Assembly: GCF_014694315.1 (NCBI RefSeq)
Contig: NZ_JAAOXD010000003.1
Location: 124,001-188,000 of the forward strand
Direction: 5' to 3'
Length of the DNA stretch: 64,000 nt
Source: Arthrobacter ipis
GTDB taxonomy: Bacteria; Actinomycetota; Actinomycetes; Actinomycetales; Micrococcaceae
This document shows positions 9,063-18,256 of the stretch, piece after piece. How positions within the stretch are numbered: the first letter of the stretch is position 1; each line of letters begins with the position of its first letter. Under the pieces are notes generated by a model, which was not told the origin of the DNA, searched no databases, and worked only from the letters and a program-made list of their open reading frames with translations. Both the position numbers and the translations under genes were made by a program.

Positions 9063-10256
9063 ATGAGGGACACGATCGGAACGAAGGTTCCCCGCAGCTG
9101 GATCCTGCTCGCGTGCATCGGCCTCATTGCCCTCAACATGCGGGGCCCCTTCGTGGCAGTGGCGCCGGTGCTGGGCCTGATGCAGCAGGAGCTCGGGTTT
9201 ACATCCGTGGAGCTGGGCCTGCTGACCGGGATTCCGGTGCTGTGCTTCTCGCTCGCGGCGCCCCTTGCCTCGCTCGCCGGGCGCCGGTTCGGTGCGGAAC
9301 TGGCCATCACCCTCACGCTCGCGGGCGTCCTCGCCGGCGTGGCGGTCCGGTCGGCTGGCGGCGGGGCCATGGTGATGGCAGGTACGGTCATCCTGGGCCT
9401 GGCCATCACCGTGGGCAACATCGCGGTGCCGCTGATCATCCGGCGCGACTTCTCGCCGCGGCGCCAGGGGACCGCGATGGGCATCTACACTGCTGCCCTG
9501 AACGTCGGGTCGTTCTTAACTTCCGTGGTCACGGCACCGCTGGCCGAGCTGGCCGGCTGGAGGGCGGCCATTGCAGGATCGGCTGCCTTCGCCATCGCGG
9601 CCGTCGGATTCTGGGTTTTCGCGACCGGGCGCCGGGCCTTCCTCCCGGCAGCCGACGACGGTACGGGCGGCCCGCCGGCTGCCGGCCGCCCGGCGTCGCG
9701 CTGGATCACGGTGGGCCTGACGGTCGGTTTCGCCGGCCAGGCGATCTCCTACTACGGCGTGACCGCCTGGCTGCCCACCCTGCTGTCCGATGAACTCGGC
9801 ATGACACCGGCGGCCGCGGGGGCAGGCTCTTCGCTCTTCCAGATCATGGCCATCGCGGGCAGCCTCGGCGTGCCGCTTGCGGCCCGGTTCGCAAGTACGA
9901 CGGCGGTTGCGGTCACCTTGGGTGCCATGTGGCTGACCGTTCCGCTGGGGTTGCTGTTCGCTCCCCAGCTGTGGTGGCTGTGGTCTTCGCTCGGCGGAGT
10001 GGCGCAGGGCGGGGGCATCACCCTCATCTTCATCGCGATCATCAAGCTCGCCCGGGACCAGGCGTCCGCGGGCCGGATGTCGGCGATCGTCCAGGGCGTG
10101 GGCTACGGCGTCGCAGCGCTGGCTCCGACTGTGGTGGGCTACGTCCACAGCTCCTCGGGCACCTGGTCCATGCCGCTGCTGGTGATCCTCGGATCCGTGC
10201 TGGCGTTCGTCACGTCCACAACGCTGTCCGTGCGGAAGGTGCCCCGCCAGCGTTAG
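9063..10256 (+). CDS. MFS transporter, CynX/NimT-like
   Basis: This 397-residue integral membrane protein has about 12 hydrophobic segments and opens with LLACIGLIALNMRGPFVAVAP, a typical start of the CynX/NimT (cyanate-permease-like) major-facilitator subfamily. The RRDFSPRRQGTAMGIY loop after TM4 matches family style. Members export or import small organic anions and nitroimidazoles, but the natural substrate is usually unknown. It stands alone, with no operon partner, and ends facing aceB across a strong palindrome. Cyanate transport should not be assumed, as no cyanase gene is nearby. Confidence 0.85.
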   Translation: MRDTIGTKVPRSWILLACIGLIALNMRGPFVAVAPVLGLMQQELGFTSVELGLLTGIPVLCFSLAAPLASLAGRRFGAELAITLTLAGVLAGVAVRSAGGGAMVMAGTVILGLAITVGNIAVPLIIRRDFSPRRQGTAMGIYTAALNVGSFLTSVVTAPLAELAGWRAAIAGSAAFAIAAVGFWVFATGRRAFLPAADDGTGGPPAAGRPASRWITVGLTVGFAGQAISYYGVTAWLPTLLSDELGMTPAAAGAGSSLFQIMAIAGSLGVPLAARFASTTAVAVTLGAMWLTVPLGLLFAPQLWWLWSSLGGVAQGGGITLIFIAIIKLARDQASAGRMSAIVQGVGYGVAALAPTVVGYVHSSSGTWSMPLLVILGSVLAFVTSTTLSVRKVPRQR

Positions 10257-10292
10257 GCGCGGTCCCGCCGTCGTACTTTCCCTTAACCTCAT

Positions 10293-10357
10293 AGCGCGAA
10301 CTGGCAGCTAACGCCCTCAGACCGGGGTTTTGGGGTCAGTAGCTGCCAGTTCGCGCT
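10293..10357. repeat. Intergenic palindrome, GCGCGAAC family, copy 1
   Basis: Perfect 18-bp inverted arms, AGCGCGAACTGGCAGCTA (10293-10310) and its complement (10340-10357), enclose a 29-bp loop that contains CCCTCAGACCGGGG and TTTTGGGG. It lies between the convergent ends of the MFS gene and aceB. Related elements occur at 39445-39507 and 57608-57665. A bidirectional terminator role is possible here, but the family also occurs in a divergent gap, so it is probably a dispersed repeat. Confidence 0.8.
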
Positions 10358-10466
10358 GTGGGGTTGTTCCGCTGCCGGGCCGCCTCCCCGGCCCTCGGGG
10401 GTGCCTGTTGCGAAGGGCGTGGCGGCCCGGCGGGCGGAAATCTGTGCCCTGTCTCGCCGGTGGGGA

Positions 10467-12137
10467 CTAGGCGGCGACGAGCTCGTCCTCGATGGCCTCG
10501 GCCGTGGCGTCGATGCCCTCGCGGGCCTCGTGCAGGTACCGGGCGTAGGCGGGAACCGTGAGGAAGCTCGGGAACTTGTCGCTCAGCGTGACCTCCTCGA
10601 AGATGTCGCGGGCATCGGTGAAGCGGTCGCCGTCGAAGCGCTCCAGCCGGGCGAATTCCTCGTCCAGCATCTCCTCGACCCATTCCCGGCTGATGATCTC
10701 GCCGTGGTCCGTGATGGCGCGGGAGTAAATCCACTGCCACAACTGTGAGCGGGAGATCTCGGCGGTGGCGGCGTCCTCCATCAGGTTGTGGATGGCGACG
10801 GCGCCGTTGCCGCGCAGCCAGGACTCGATGTAGCGGATGCCTACTTCGATGTTGTTCCGGATGCCCTGTTCGGTGATGGTGCCTGTCGTGGCGGCCACGT
10901 TGATCAGGGCGCGGTCGTCCGGGGTGACGTCTTCGCGGAGGCGGTCCAGCTGGTTCGGGCGGTCGCCGAGGACGGCGTCGAACACCTCGCGGCACACGGG
11001 AACCAGGTCCGGGTGCGCCACCCAGGAGCCGTCGAAGCCGTCGTTGGCTTCGCGGGTCTTGTCCGCGCGGACCTTTTCGAAGGCGTTGGTGTTGGCTGCC
11101 TCGTCCTTGCGGTTGGGAACGGCGGCGGCCATGCCCCCAATAGCCATGGCGCCGCGCTTGTGGCAGGCGCGCACGAGCTGTTCGGTGTAGGCCCGCATGA
11201 AGGGCTGGGTCATGGTCACCTGGCCGCGGTCCGGGAGGACGAAGCGCGGGCCGCGGGTACGGAAGTTCTTGATCAGGGAGAAGATGTAGTCCCAGCGGCC
11301 GGCGTTCAGGCCCGAGGCGTGGTCGCGGAGTTCGTACAGGATCTCCTCCATCTCGAAGGCGGCGGTGATGGTTTCGATCAGCACCGTGGCGCGGATGGTG
11401 CCCTGCGGGATGCCGAGCAGGTCCTGGGCGAGGATGAAGATGTCGTTCCAGAGCCGGGCCTCGAGGTGGTTTTCGATCTTCGGCAGGTAGAAGTACGGGC
11501 CCTTGCCCTGGGCCAGGAGGCGGCGGGCGTTGTGGAAGAAGAACAGGCCGAAGTCCACGATGCCGCCGGCGATGGGTTCGCCGTTGATGAGCATGTGCTT
11601 CTCGGGCAGGTGCCACCCGCGGGGGCGGACCACGATCGTGGGCAGGTCCTCGGCGGCCCTGAGCTTGTATTCCTTGCCCTCCGGCGACGTGAAATCGATC
11701 CGGCGCTCCAGCGCGTCCGTGAGGTTCAGCTGGCCCTGGATGACGTTGCGCCACGACGGCGTGGAGGCGTCTTCCATGTCAGCCAGCCAGACCTTGGCGC
11801 CCGAGTTCAGGGCGTTGATGGTCATCTTCTTGTCCACCGGGCCGGTGATCTCCACGCGCCGGTCCTCCAGGCCGGGCGCCGGGGGAGCCACGCGCCAGTG
11901 CGGATCGTTCCGGACGGACTCGGTTTCCCGCAGGAAACGCGGATCCTGGCCCCGGGCGATGTCGTCACGCCGTGCCCGCCGGGCCCGGAGCAGCTCCTGC
12001 CGCCGGTCCGCAGTCGCCTTGTGCAGCTGCGCAACGAAAGCCAGAGCGTCCGGCGTAAGCACCTCGCCCTGCCGGCAAATCGGCTGAGCGGTCAAAGTAA
12101 TCCCATTGATCGTGAAGTTGTCAGTGAAGCTGTTCAT
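10467..12137 (-). CDS. aceB: Malate synthase A
   Basis: This 556-residue protein condenses glyoxylate and acetyl-CoA to malate, the second step of the glyoxylate shunt. Length and motifs match malate synthase [16 protein letters not shown] carries the active-site Arg, and [20 protein letters not shown] and [16 protein letters not shown] carry the Mg-binding acidic region. [27 protein letters not shown] forms the C-terminal catalytic Asp region. A GGAGAG ribosome-binding site precedes the ATG on the minus strand. aceA lies 261 bp upstream in the same direction, so the pair is probably co-regulated by the RamB-like protein beyond aceA. Confidence 0.97.
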   Translation of the reverse strand: MNSFTDNFTINGITLTAQPICRQGEVLTPDALAFVAQLHKATADRRQELLRARRARRDDIARGQDPRFLRETESVRNDPHWRVAPPAPGLEDRRVEITGPVDKKMTINALNSGAKVWLADMEDASTPSWRNVIQGQLNLTDALERRIDFTSPEGKEYKLRAAEDLPTIVVRPRGWHLPEKHMLINGEPIAGGIVDFGLFFFHNARRLLAQGKGPYFYLPKIENHLEARLWNDIFILAQDLLGIPQGTIRATVLIETITAAFEMEEILYELRDHASGLNAGRWDYIFSLIKNFRTRGPRFVLPDRGQVTMTQPFMRAYTEQLVRACHKRGAMAIGGMAAAVPNRKDEAANTNAFEKVRADKTREANDGFDGSWVAHPDLVPVCREVFDAVLGDRPNQLDRLREDVTPDDRALINVAATTGTITEQGIRNNIEVGIRYIESWLRGNGAVAIHNLMEDAATAEISRSQLWQWIYSRAITDHGEIISREWVEEMLDEEFARLERFDGDRFTDARDIFEEVTLSDKFPSFLTVPAYARYLHEAREGIDATAEAIEDELVAA

Positions 12138-12329
12138 TTCAGTCTCTCCTTAAAGAGAAGAAGGGAAGTCAGACGGCGGGTGGTGACATATGCACCAGGC
12201 GTCAGGTGCGGTGCCCGCAAGGCCGAAGCGGCCGGTACTGCGGCAGCCTGCGTAAAGGGGCCCTGTGCCCGCCCCCGACCGAGTTCTACGAGGTCATGGG
12301 GGCGGGCATGGGGATAGCAGGCAGAGCAG

Positions 12330-12375
12330 TGCCGGTCCGAAGGCCGGAGGTGGGCCGGACCGAAGGCCGGAGGCG
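12330..12375. repeat. GC-rich repeat/stem region between aceA and aceB
   Basis: CCGAAGGCCGGAGG occurs twice, 25 bp apart, and GGTCCG and CGGACC form an inverted pair around the first copy. The rest of the 261-bp gap between the two glyoxylate genes is GC-rich with no convincing promoter. The structure may slow or partly stop transcription leaving aceA, giving unequal aceA and aceB levels; this is inference. Confidence 0.4.
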
Positions 12376-12398
12376 ACGGCCGCCGTCGAGCGTAAGCG

Positions 12399-13715
12399 TT
12401 AGTGGAACTGGCCTTCTTCTGTGGATCCCACGAGGGCCAATGTGGATGCGTTCGGGTTGAGCGCAGTGGAGATGTCGTCGAAGTAGCCGGTGCCGACTTC
12501 GCGCTGGTGCTTGGTTGCGGTGTAGCCGCGGGACTCGGAGGCGAATTCCTTTTCCTGGAGTTCGACGTAGGCGCTCATGCCTTCGCGGGCGTAGCCGTGG
12601 GCGAGGTCGAACATCGAGTAGTTCAGGGCGTGGAATCCGGCCAGGGTGATGAACTGGAAGGTGAAGCCCATCGCGCCGAGTTCACGCTGGAACTTGGCGA
12701 TGGTGGCGTCGTCCAGGTGCTTGCGCCAGTTGAAGGACGGCGAGCAGTTGTAGGAGAGCATCTGGTCCGGGAACTCGGCCTTGACGGCCTCGGCGAACTT
12801 GCGGGCCAGCTCCAGGTCCGGGGTGCCGGTTTCCATCCAGATGAGGTCCGAGTAGGGGGCGTAGGCCTTGGCGCGGGCGATGCAGGGTTCGATGCCGTTG
12901 CGGACCTTGTAGAAGCCCTCCGGGGTGCGTTCGCCGGTGATGAATTCCTGGTCGCGTTCGTCGACGTCGGAGGTGATCAGGGTGGCCGCCTCGGCGTCGG
13001 TGCGGGCGATGACGACGGACGGGGTGCCGGCGACGTCGGCGGCCAGGCGGGCCGCGTTCAGGGTCCGGACGTGCTGCTGGGTGGGGATCAGCACCTTGCC
13101 GCCGAGGTGGCCGCACTTCTTCTCCGAGGCGAGCTGGTCCTCCCAGTGCACACCCGAGGCGCCGGCCTGGATCATCGACTTCATCAGCTCGTAGGCGTTC
13201 AGCGGGCCGCCGAAGCCGGCCTCGGCGTCGGCGACGATCGGGACCATCCAGTCCTCGACCGTCTGGATGCCTTCGGAGAACTCGATCTGGTCCGCGCGGA
13301 GCAGGGCGTTGTTGATGCGGCGGACCACCGTGGGGACCGAGTTGGCCGGGTACAGGGACTGGTCCGGGTAGGTGTGGCCGGAGTTGTTCGCATCCGCGGC
13401 GACCTGCCAGCCGGAAAGGTAGATGGCGCGCAGGCCGGCCTTGACCTGCTGGACGGCCTGGTTTCCGGTCAGGGCGCCCAGGGCGTTGGTGTACTTGCCT
13501 TCCTTGTGCTCCTCGGTGAGCTGCTTCCACAGTTTCTCGGAGCCGCGGCGGGCCAGGGTGTGCTCTTCGGAGACCCGGCCGCGGAGGCGGACGACATCCG
13601 TTGCCTTGTAATCACGGGTCACACCTTCCCAGCGCGGGTTGGCAGCCCACTCGAGCTCCAGTGCGGCGGCCTGCTGTTCGGGCGTCTGCTGGGTGGGCTC
13701 AAATGCTGCAGTCAT
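12399..13715 (-). CDS. aceA: Isocitrate lyase
   Basis: This is a 438-residue isocitrate lyase, splitting isocitrate to succinate and glyoxylate. The catalytic signature [11 protein letters not shown] lies at about residues 199-209 with Cys201. It is preceded by [20 protein letters not shown] (metal binding) and [10 protein letters not shown], and followed by [11 protein letters not shown] and YNCSPSFNW. The minus strand shows AAGGAGACAAAG immediately before ATG, a strong ribosome-binding site that fixes the start. The gene is divergent from a RamB-like regulator, as in corynebacteria, where RamB represses aceA and aceB. Confidence 0.98.
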   Translation of the reverse strand: MTAAFEPTQQTPEQQAAALELEWAANPRWEGVTRDYKATDVVRLRGRVSEEHTLARRGSEKLWKQLTEEHKEGKYTNALGALTGNQAVQQVKAGLRAIYLSGWQVAADANNSGHTYPDQSLYPANSVPTVVRRINNALLRADQIEFSEGIQTVEDWMVPIVADAEAGFGGPLNAYELMKSMIQAGASGVHWEDQLASEKKCGHLGGKVLIPTQQHVRTLNAARLAADVAGTPSVVIARTDAEAATLITSDVDERDQEFITGERTPEGFYKVRNGIEPCIARAKAYAPYSDLIWMETGTPDLELARKFAEAVKAEFPDQMLSYNCSPSFNWRKHLDDATIAKFQRELGAMGFTFQFITLAGFHALNYSMFDLAHGYAREGMSAYVELQEKEFASESRGYTATKHQREVGTGYFDDISTALNPNASTLALVGSTEEGQFH

Positions 13716-13844
13716 CTTTGTCTCCTTGTTAGCTCCCGGGCCATTCCGGGAGTTCTTGGTTCCGGCCCGACCTTCGCTGCGCCTTTGCAGCTCCGGCCGG
13801 CTTTTCCGGTGGTGTTTCTTTCCGTGACACCTACTTTTCTGCAC

Positions 13845-13878
13845 TTTCCAACACCTTTCTAGGGGAAAAGGATGGAAA
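13845..13878. promoter_or_regulatory. Nested palindrome in the aceA-ramB divergent region
   Basis: TTTCCA (13845-13850) and TGGAAA (13873-13878) enclose CCTTT (13854-13858) and AAAGG (13867-13871), so two nested inverted pairs share one centre. The site ends 4 bp before the ATG of the regulator and faces aceA 130 bp away. The AT-rich stretch is unlike the coding DNA around it. Autoregulation by the RamB-like protein is the natural inference, although the sequence is not the A/GTTTGCAAA motif described for corynebacterial RamB. Confidence 0.45.
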
Positions 13879-13881
13879 GAA

Positions 13882-15396
13882 ATGCACTTCTTCACGTATT
13901 CTTCAGAAATGTCGCCTTCAAGCTGGAACAGGGAAGTATCGCAGCCGTCGTCACCGCAGTCGACGGCTGAACTGGACGTTATCTCGCTCGGTCGCCGCGT
14001 CCGCCACCTGCGCAAGCAGGCGGGGCTGACGCTGGATGACCTGAGTGCCGCCGTCGGCACCGCACCGAGCCAGTTGAGCCTCATTGAGAATGGCAAGAGG
14101 GAACCCAAACTCGGCCTGCTGCAGCACCTGGCAACGGCACTCAACGTCAGCATTGACCAGTTGCTCGGAGCCGAACCGCCCAGCCGCCGGGCAGGCCTGG
14201 AGATCGAGCTCGAACGCTACCAGCGGGGCCCGCTCTACGGGTCGCTGAACCTGCCCAAAATCCGCATCAGTTCGCGGTTGCCGATGGATGTCCTGGAGGC
14301 GCAGGTGGGGCTGCTGCACGAGCTCGAACGCAAGATGAACGAGCAGGTGGCGACGCCGGAGGAGGCCCGCCGCGCGAACGGCGAGCTGCGTGCCATGATG
14401 CGTGAGCGTGGTAACTATTTCCCGGAGTATGAGGCGGAGGCGCAGAAGGTCCTCAAGGGGGTCGGCTACACCACCGGTCCGCTCAGCCAGCACGTCATTG
14501 CTGACATCGCTGAGAACCTCGGTTTCAGCCTCCATCACGTGGGCGACCTGCCGCATTCCACGCGTTCGGTGACCGATTTGAAGAACCGCAAAATTTATCT
14601 GACGCAGAGCGAACGGCAGGACCACGACCCCCGCTCCGTGCTCCTCCAGGCCTTGGGGCACTACGTGCTGGGCCATGAAACGCCCCGCAACTACGGCGAT
14701 TTCCTCGCGCAACGGGTGGCCACGAACTATTTCGCCGCGGCCCTCCTCCTTCCCGAGCAGGCAACCGTGGAATTTTTGCAGAAAGCCAAGGCGGCGAAGG
14801 AGATCGCGGTCGAGGACATCCGGGATGCCTTCGCCGTATCCTACGAGACAGCAGCCCACCGTTTCACCAACCTGGCCACCAAACATCTGGGCATCACCAC
14901 GCATTTCCAGAAGACGCACCAGAGCGGGATCATCTACAAGGCGTATGAGAACGACGGCGTGAATTTTCCGCAGGACCACACGGGCGCCATTGAGGGTCAG
15001 CCGTCGTGCAAGGCCTGGACTTCCCGTGCCGTGTTCGATGTTCCGGACAAGTTCAGCGCCTACAGCCAGTACACGGATACGGCGTCGGGCACGTACTGGT
15101 GCACCGCCCGGACGGAACGGTCCGCCAGCGGGCAATTCTCGCTGAGCATCGGTGTCCCGTACCAGCACGTGAAGTGGTTCCGCGGACGGGAAACCACGGC
15201 CCGGGCCACCTCCAACTGCCCCGACCCCACCTGCTGCAAACGGCCGCCGGCCGCGCTCACATCCGAGTGGGCAGGCAATGCCTGGCCCTCGGCCCGGGCC
15301 CACTCCCACCTGCTCGCGGCCATGCCCCCGGGCGCCTTCCCCGGCGTGGACGAGACCGAGGTGTACACGTTCCTGCAGGCTCACTCGGGTAGCTGA
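13882..15396 (+). CDS. RamB-like XRE-family regulator (short-chain fatty acyl regulator family)
   Basis: This is a 504-residue protein. An XRE helix-turn-helix sits at residues 32-90 ([24 protein letters not shown]... [13 protein letters not shown]). A central region matches the ImmA/IrrE-like domain of ScfR/RamB proteins, with [14 protein letters not shown] and [11 protein letters not shown]. The C-terminal third carries the Cys pattern of this family (CPDPTCC). Corynebacterial RamB controls acetate and glyoxylate genes, and this gene's divergence from aceA supports the same role. A second ATG 27 bp downstream (MSPSSWN) is possible; the first has AAAGGA 9 bp upstream. Confidence 0.88.
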   Translation: MHFFTYSSEMSPSSWNREVSQPSSPQSTAELDVISLGRRVRHLRKQAGLTLDDLSAAVGTAPSQLSLIENGKREPKLGLLQHLATALNVSIDQLLGAEPPSRRAGLEIELERYQRGPLYGSLNLPKIRISSRLPMDVLEAQVGLLHELERKMNEQVATPEEARRANGELRAMMRERGNYFPEYEAEAQKVLKGVGYTTGPLSQHVIADIAENLGFSLHHVGDLPHSTRSVTDLKNRKIYLTQSERQDHDPRSVLLQALGHYVLGHETPRNYGDFLAQRVATNYFAAALLLPEQATVEFLQKAKAAKEIAVEDIRDAFAVSYETAAHRFTNLATKHLGITTHFQKTHQSGIIYKAYENDGVNFPQDHTGAIEGQPSCKAWTSRAVFDVPDKFSAYSQYTDTASGTYWCTARTERSASGQFSLSIGVPYQHVKWFRGRETTARATSNCPDPTCCKRPPAALTSEWAGNAWPSARAHSHLLAAMPPGAFPGVDETEVYTFLQAHSGS

Positions 15397-15466
15397 CCAA
15401 CACCGCCGCAGTTCTTCCGGGTCTTTGACAAGGCTTCCGCGGTTTTCGCCGGCTTGCCCGTCGCAC

Positions 15467-15976
15467 TCACGCACTTTTGGGGGAGGCCTCACGACCGATA
15501 GCGGCTCGCGTGCGCGGCCACCCGGCGGGGGAAACTTCTTCGTTATGCATCCCGTAATAAAGGACGCCGTGCAAGACCCGAAGGCTTTCCTGACTGCCGG
15601 ACCAGCGCCCGGTCTGCCCCAGGAAGTGCATGTATTCGTGCAGGGCGGCACAGAAAGAGGCTGCGACCTCGGTATTACGCGCATTGAGCGACACGACAAG
15701 TTTAGCGATGAGTCTCGGGTCCATTGCGGTCACGGCGGCGCCGCCCGAGATGTCGGCGTAAACCGGGAAGAACTCGATCATATGCTCCAATACGGGACGG
15801 TGGTCTGGCAGTATCCCGTGGTCCCGATGCCAAATTATGAATTCGACCAGGGATCCCATTTCCTGATCGCGTTGGCGCGAGGCCATGGAAACTGGTCTGA
15901 GGGCGGTTTTCGCGGCAGGGTGCCCGCTGCGGGGCTTCCGTCTGGGCTGCCGGCGACGGCGCGTTTTGTTGGCCAA
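15467..15976 (-). CDS. Unrecognised small protein
   Basis: I do not recognise this gene. The chosen TTG start has GAGG about 8 bp upstream and gives 169 residues; an ATG 90 bp further upstream is also open. The N-terminal 40 residues are very basic and probably disordered. The rest looks like a compact helical domain with VEFIIWHRDHGILPD and ALHEYMHFLGQTGRWSGSQ. GC content is somewhat lower than in neighbours. It stands alone, facing the RamB-like gene tail to tail. The opposite strand is also open here, but its translation is less protein-like. Confidence 0.6.
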   Translation of the reverse strand: MANKTRRRRQPRRKPRSGHPAAKTALRPVSMASRQRDQEMGSLVEFIIWHRDHGILPDHRPVLEHMIEFFPVYADISGGAAVTAMDPRLIAKLVVSLNARNTEVAASFCAALHEYMHFLGQTGRWSGSQESLRVLHGVLYYGMHNEEVSPAGWPRTRAAIGREASPKSA

Positions 15977-16199
15977 GATCGAATCCTCACTGTGGTTTGT
16001 TGGAGAGGCTGAGTGCCTTTCCAACAACGCTATGAGTGCGGAACCCAGGGCCTCAACGGTCAGCATCCGTATGTGGAAAACAGGCAGGCACGGGCCACCG
16101 CCAGAACACCGCCACCAGCCAACCTGAATCCCCCGCCAAGCTGATCGGACTATATTGGCCCTTGTCAGCCCACCAACGCGATTGCGGGAGCGTGCACCC

Positions 16200-17948
16200 A
16201 TGGCCAAGGAACTTGCCACCCAGCTCATCGAACAACTCCAGGCTGCCGGCGTCCAGCGGATCTACGGAATCGTCGGGGACAGCCTCAATCCGATTGTCGA
16301 CGCCGTCCGCCAGACCGGCGGCTCACAGCAGCGCGGCATTGACTGGATCCACGTCCGGCACGAAGAGGCCGCCGCCTTTGCCGCCGCGGCCGAGGCCCAG
16401 CTGACAGGAAAACTTGCTGTGTGCGCCGGTTCGTGCGGCCCGGGCAACCTGCACCTGATCAACGGACTGTACGATGCGAACCGCTCCGGCGCACCTGTTC
16501 TGGCCATCGCCTCGCACATCCCGAGCAAGCAGATCGGCAGCGGCTTCTTCCAGGAAACCCATCCGGACCGGATCTTCAACGAATGCTCCGTCTACTCGGA
16601 ACTCATCAGTACGGCGGAACAGGCGCCGCGGGTGATGCACAGCGCCATCCAGCACGCCGTCGCCTTGGGCGGCGTCGCCGTCGTGACCCTTCCCGGTGAT
16701 ATCGCCGGGCTGGAGGCCACGGGCGAAACCCCGCTGCCCGCAAAGTTCCGGCCCGCAACCCTGACACCGGACGCCGAAAGCGTCAGGGAGCTCGCCGATG
16801 CCATCAATGCGGCCGGCAAGGTTGCCATCTTCGCCGGGGTGGGCACGCAGGGCGCCCATGACGAGGTGATCGCGCTCGCGGAACTGATCGGCGCGCCGGT
16901 CGGGCACACCCTGCGGGGCAAGGACTTCCTGCAGTACGACAATCCATACGACATCGGCATGACCGGGCTGCTGGGCTATGGCGCCGCGGCGGAGGGGATC
17001 GAGGACGCGGACCTGCTCCTCCTGCTGGGCACAGACTTCCCCTACGACCAGTTCCTGCCCGGAACCCGCACGGCCCAGGTGGACCGTGCCGCGCACCGAC
17101 TGGGCCGTCGGACCGACGTCGACATCGCCGTCCACGGCGACCTGCTGCCTACCCTAAACGCGCTGATGCCCCTGCTGGCGCCGAAGAAGAGCCGCCGCTT
17201 CCTCAACCAGATGCTAAAGAAGCACGACAGGCTCATGAACAAAGCCGTCGGCGCCTACACCCGCAAGGTGGAAAAGAAGCAGCCGATCCATCCGGAATAT
17301 GCGGCGTCCCTCCTGGACCAAATGGCGGCCGAGGACGCCATTTTCACTGCGGACACCGGCATGTGCAACGTCTGGACCGCCCGCTACATCAACCCGCTGG
17401 GCACGCGCCGGCTGATCGGCTCGTACTTGCACGGCTCGATGGCCAACGCGCTGCCGCACGCGATCGGCGCGCAGGTGGCGTACCCGGGGCGCCAGGTCAT
17501 TTCGGTGTCCGGCGACGGCGGGCTGTCCATGCTGCTCGGCGAGCTCATCACCGTTGCCGCCCATCGGCTGCCGGTCAACGTGGTGGTCTTCAATAATTCC
17601 ACCCTGGGCATGGTCAAGCTGGAGATGCTGGTGGACGGCCTGCCGGACTTCGGTGTGGACGTGCCCGACGCCGACTACGCCGCCGTGGCCCGCGCCCTCG
17701 GCTTCCACGCGGTGCGCGTCACGGATCCCGCCCGGATTGAGGACGCTTACCGTGAGGCGTTCGCCCATCCGGGGCCGTCGCTGGTGGAGCTCATCACGGA
17801 TCCCAAGGCACTGTCGATCCCGCCGAAAATCACCGGCTCGCAGGTCCTCGGGTTCGCCACCGCCATGTCCAAGGTGGTCCTGAACCGTGGCGCCGGCGAG
17901 GCCGTGAGCATGGCGCGCAGCAACCTCCGGAACATTCCGCGGAGGTAG
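16200..17948 (+). CDS. poxB: Pyruvate dehydrogenase (quinone) / pyruvate oxidase
   Basis: This is a 582-residue ThDP- and FAD-dependent enzyme that decarboxylates pyruvate to acetate and passes electrons to quinone at the membrane. The three domains are in order. The N-terminal Pyr domain has HVRHEEAAAFAAAAEAQLTG with the cofactor Glu. A central FAD-binding domain follows. The PP domain has GDGGLSMLLGELITV...NNSTLGMVKLE, the ThDP/Mg motif. Length matches PoxB/CidC. The ATG is chosen because the conserved AKELATQLIEQLQAAGV begins just after it. Acetate produced could be recaptured through the nearby glyoxylate genes. Confidence 0.93.
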   Translation: MAKELATQLIEQLQAAGVQRIYGIVGDSLNPIVDAVRQTGGSQQRGIDWIHVRHEEAAAFAAAAEAQLTGKLAVCAGSCGPGNLHLINGLYDANRSGAPVLAIASHIPSKQIGSGFFQETHPDRIFNECSVYSELISTAEQAPRVMHSAIQHAVALGGVAVVTLPGDIAGLEATGETPLPAKFRPATLTPDAESVRELADAINAAGKVAIFAGVGTQGAHDEVIALAELIGAPVGHTLRGKDFLQYDNPYDIGMTGLLGYGAAAEGIEDADLLLLLGTDFPYDQFLPGTRTAQVDRAAHRLGRRTDVDIAVHGDLLPTLNALMPLLAPKKSRRFLNQMLKKHDRLMNKAVGAYTRKVEKKQPIHPEYAASLLDQMAAEDAIFTADTGMCNVWTARYINPLGTRRLIGSYLHGSMANALPHAIGAQVAYPGRQVISVSGDGGLSMLLGELITVAAHRLPVNVVVFNNSTLGMVKLEMLVDGLPDFGVDVPDADYAAVARALGFHAVRVTDPARIEDAYREAFAHPGPSLVELITDPKALSIPPKITGSQVLGFATAMSKVVLNRGAGEAVSMARSNLRNIPRR

Positions 17949-18256
17949 TGGCTCACCGTTAGGTGCGCCGGGCAGAGGGTGCCAAAAAACGACGGCGGGC
18001 CCTCCCGCCGTCGTCTCCCTCCGGCGTCGTACGCGGCCGACGGCGGGCGGTACCGACGACGGTTACCGCACCCGGCGTTCAGGGGCCAGAAAGGCCGCAT
18101 GAGAGCGCGTTGCCGAAAACGTTGCGGAAAATGGGAGAGCGTCGGGCGGGTGAGACCAAAGCGACGGCAAACCGTGACCGGGCGGGCATCGTTACTGTCT
18201 GACCCCGCTGGTTGACTGATCACATACGGTGTTCTCCGGATGAGCCGAGGACTGCA
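17949..18256. other. 308-bp gap between poxB and the serpin gene
   Basis: No gene is convincing here. The gap holds the stem-loop described separately and further CG-rich partial repeats of GACGGCGGG up to about 18060. A more AT-balanced stretch before the serpin start may contain its promoter. No clear -35/-10 pair is identifiable. Confidence 0.5.
17984..18014 (-). terminator. Rho-independent-type stem-loop with U-tract on the minus strand
   Basis: An 11-bp perfect stem (ACGACGGCGGG, 17989-17999; complement 18004-18014) with a 4-nt loop is flanked by six A residues at 17984-17989. Read on the minus strand this is a textbook terminator, GC stem then T6. It lies 36 bp after poxB, which is on the plus strand and would lack the U-tract. 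It may stop antisense transcription coming from thiD or act imperfectly on poxB. Confidence 0.6.

Noticed and set aside
9063..10256. Cyanate transporter role for the CynX-like protein
   Set aside because: No cyanase or carbonic anhydrase gene is adjacent and the subfamily carries many substrates, so only the family is reported.
10788..12317. Long plus-strand open frame opposite aceB
   Set aside because: It mirrors aceB codon structure; the minus strand encodes a complete, well-conserved malate synthase. The same applies to long frames opposite aceA (12402-13862) and ppc (40898-43408).
15278..16012. Plus-strand frame opposite the unrecognised small gene
   Set aside because: Its translation has Arg/Gly/Pro-rich shadow composition at both ends and no domain-like segment; the minus-strand reading looks more like a folded protein, though this is not certain.
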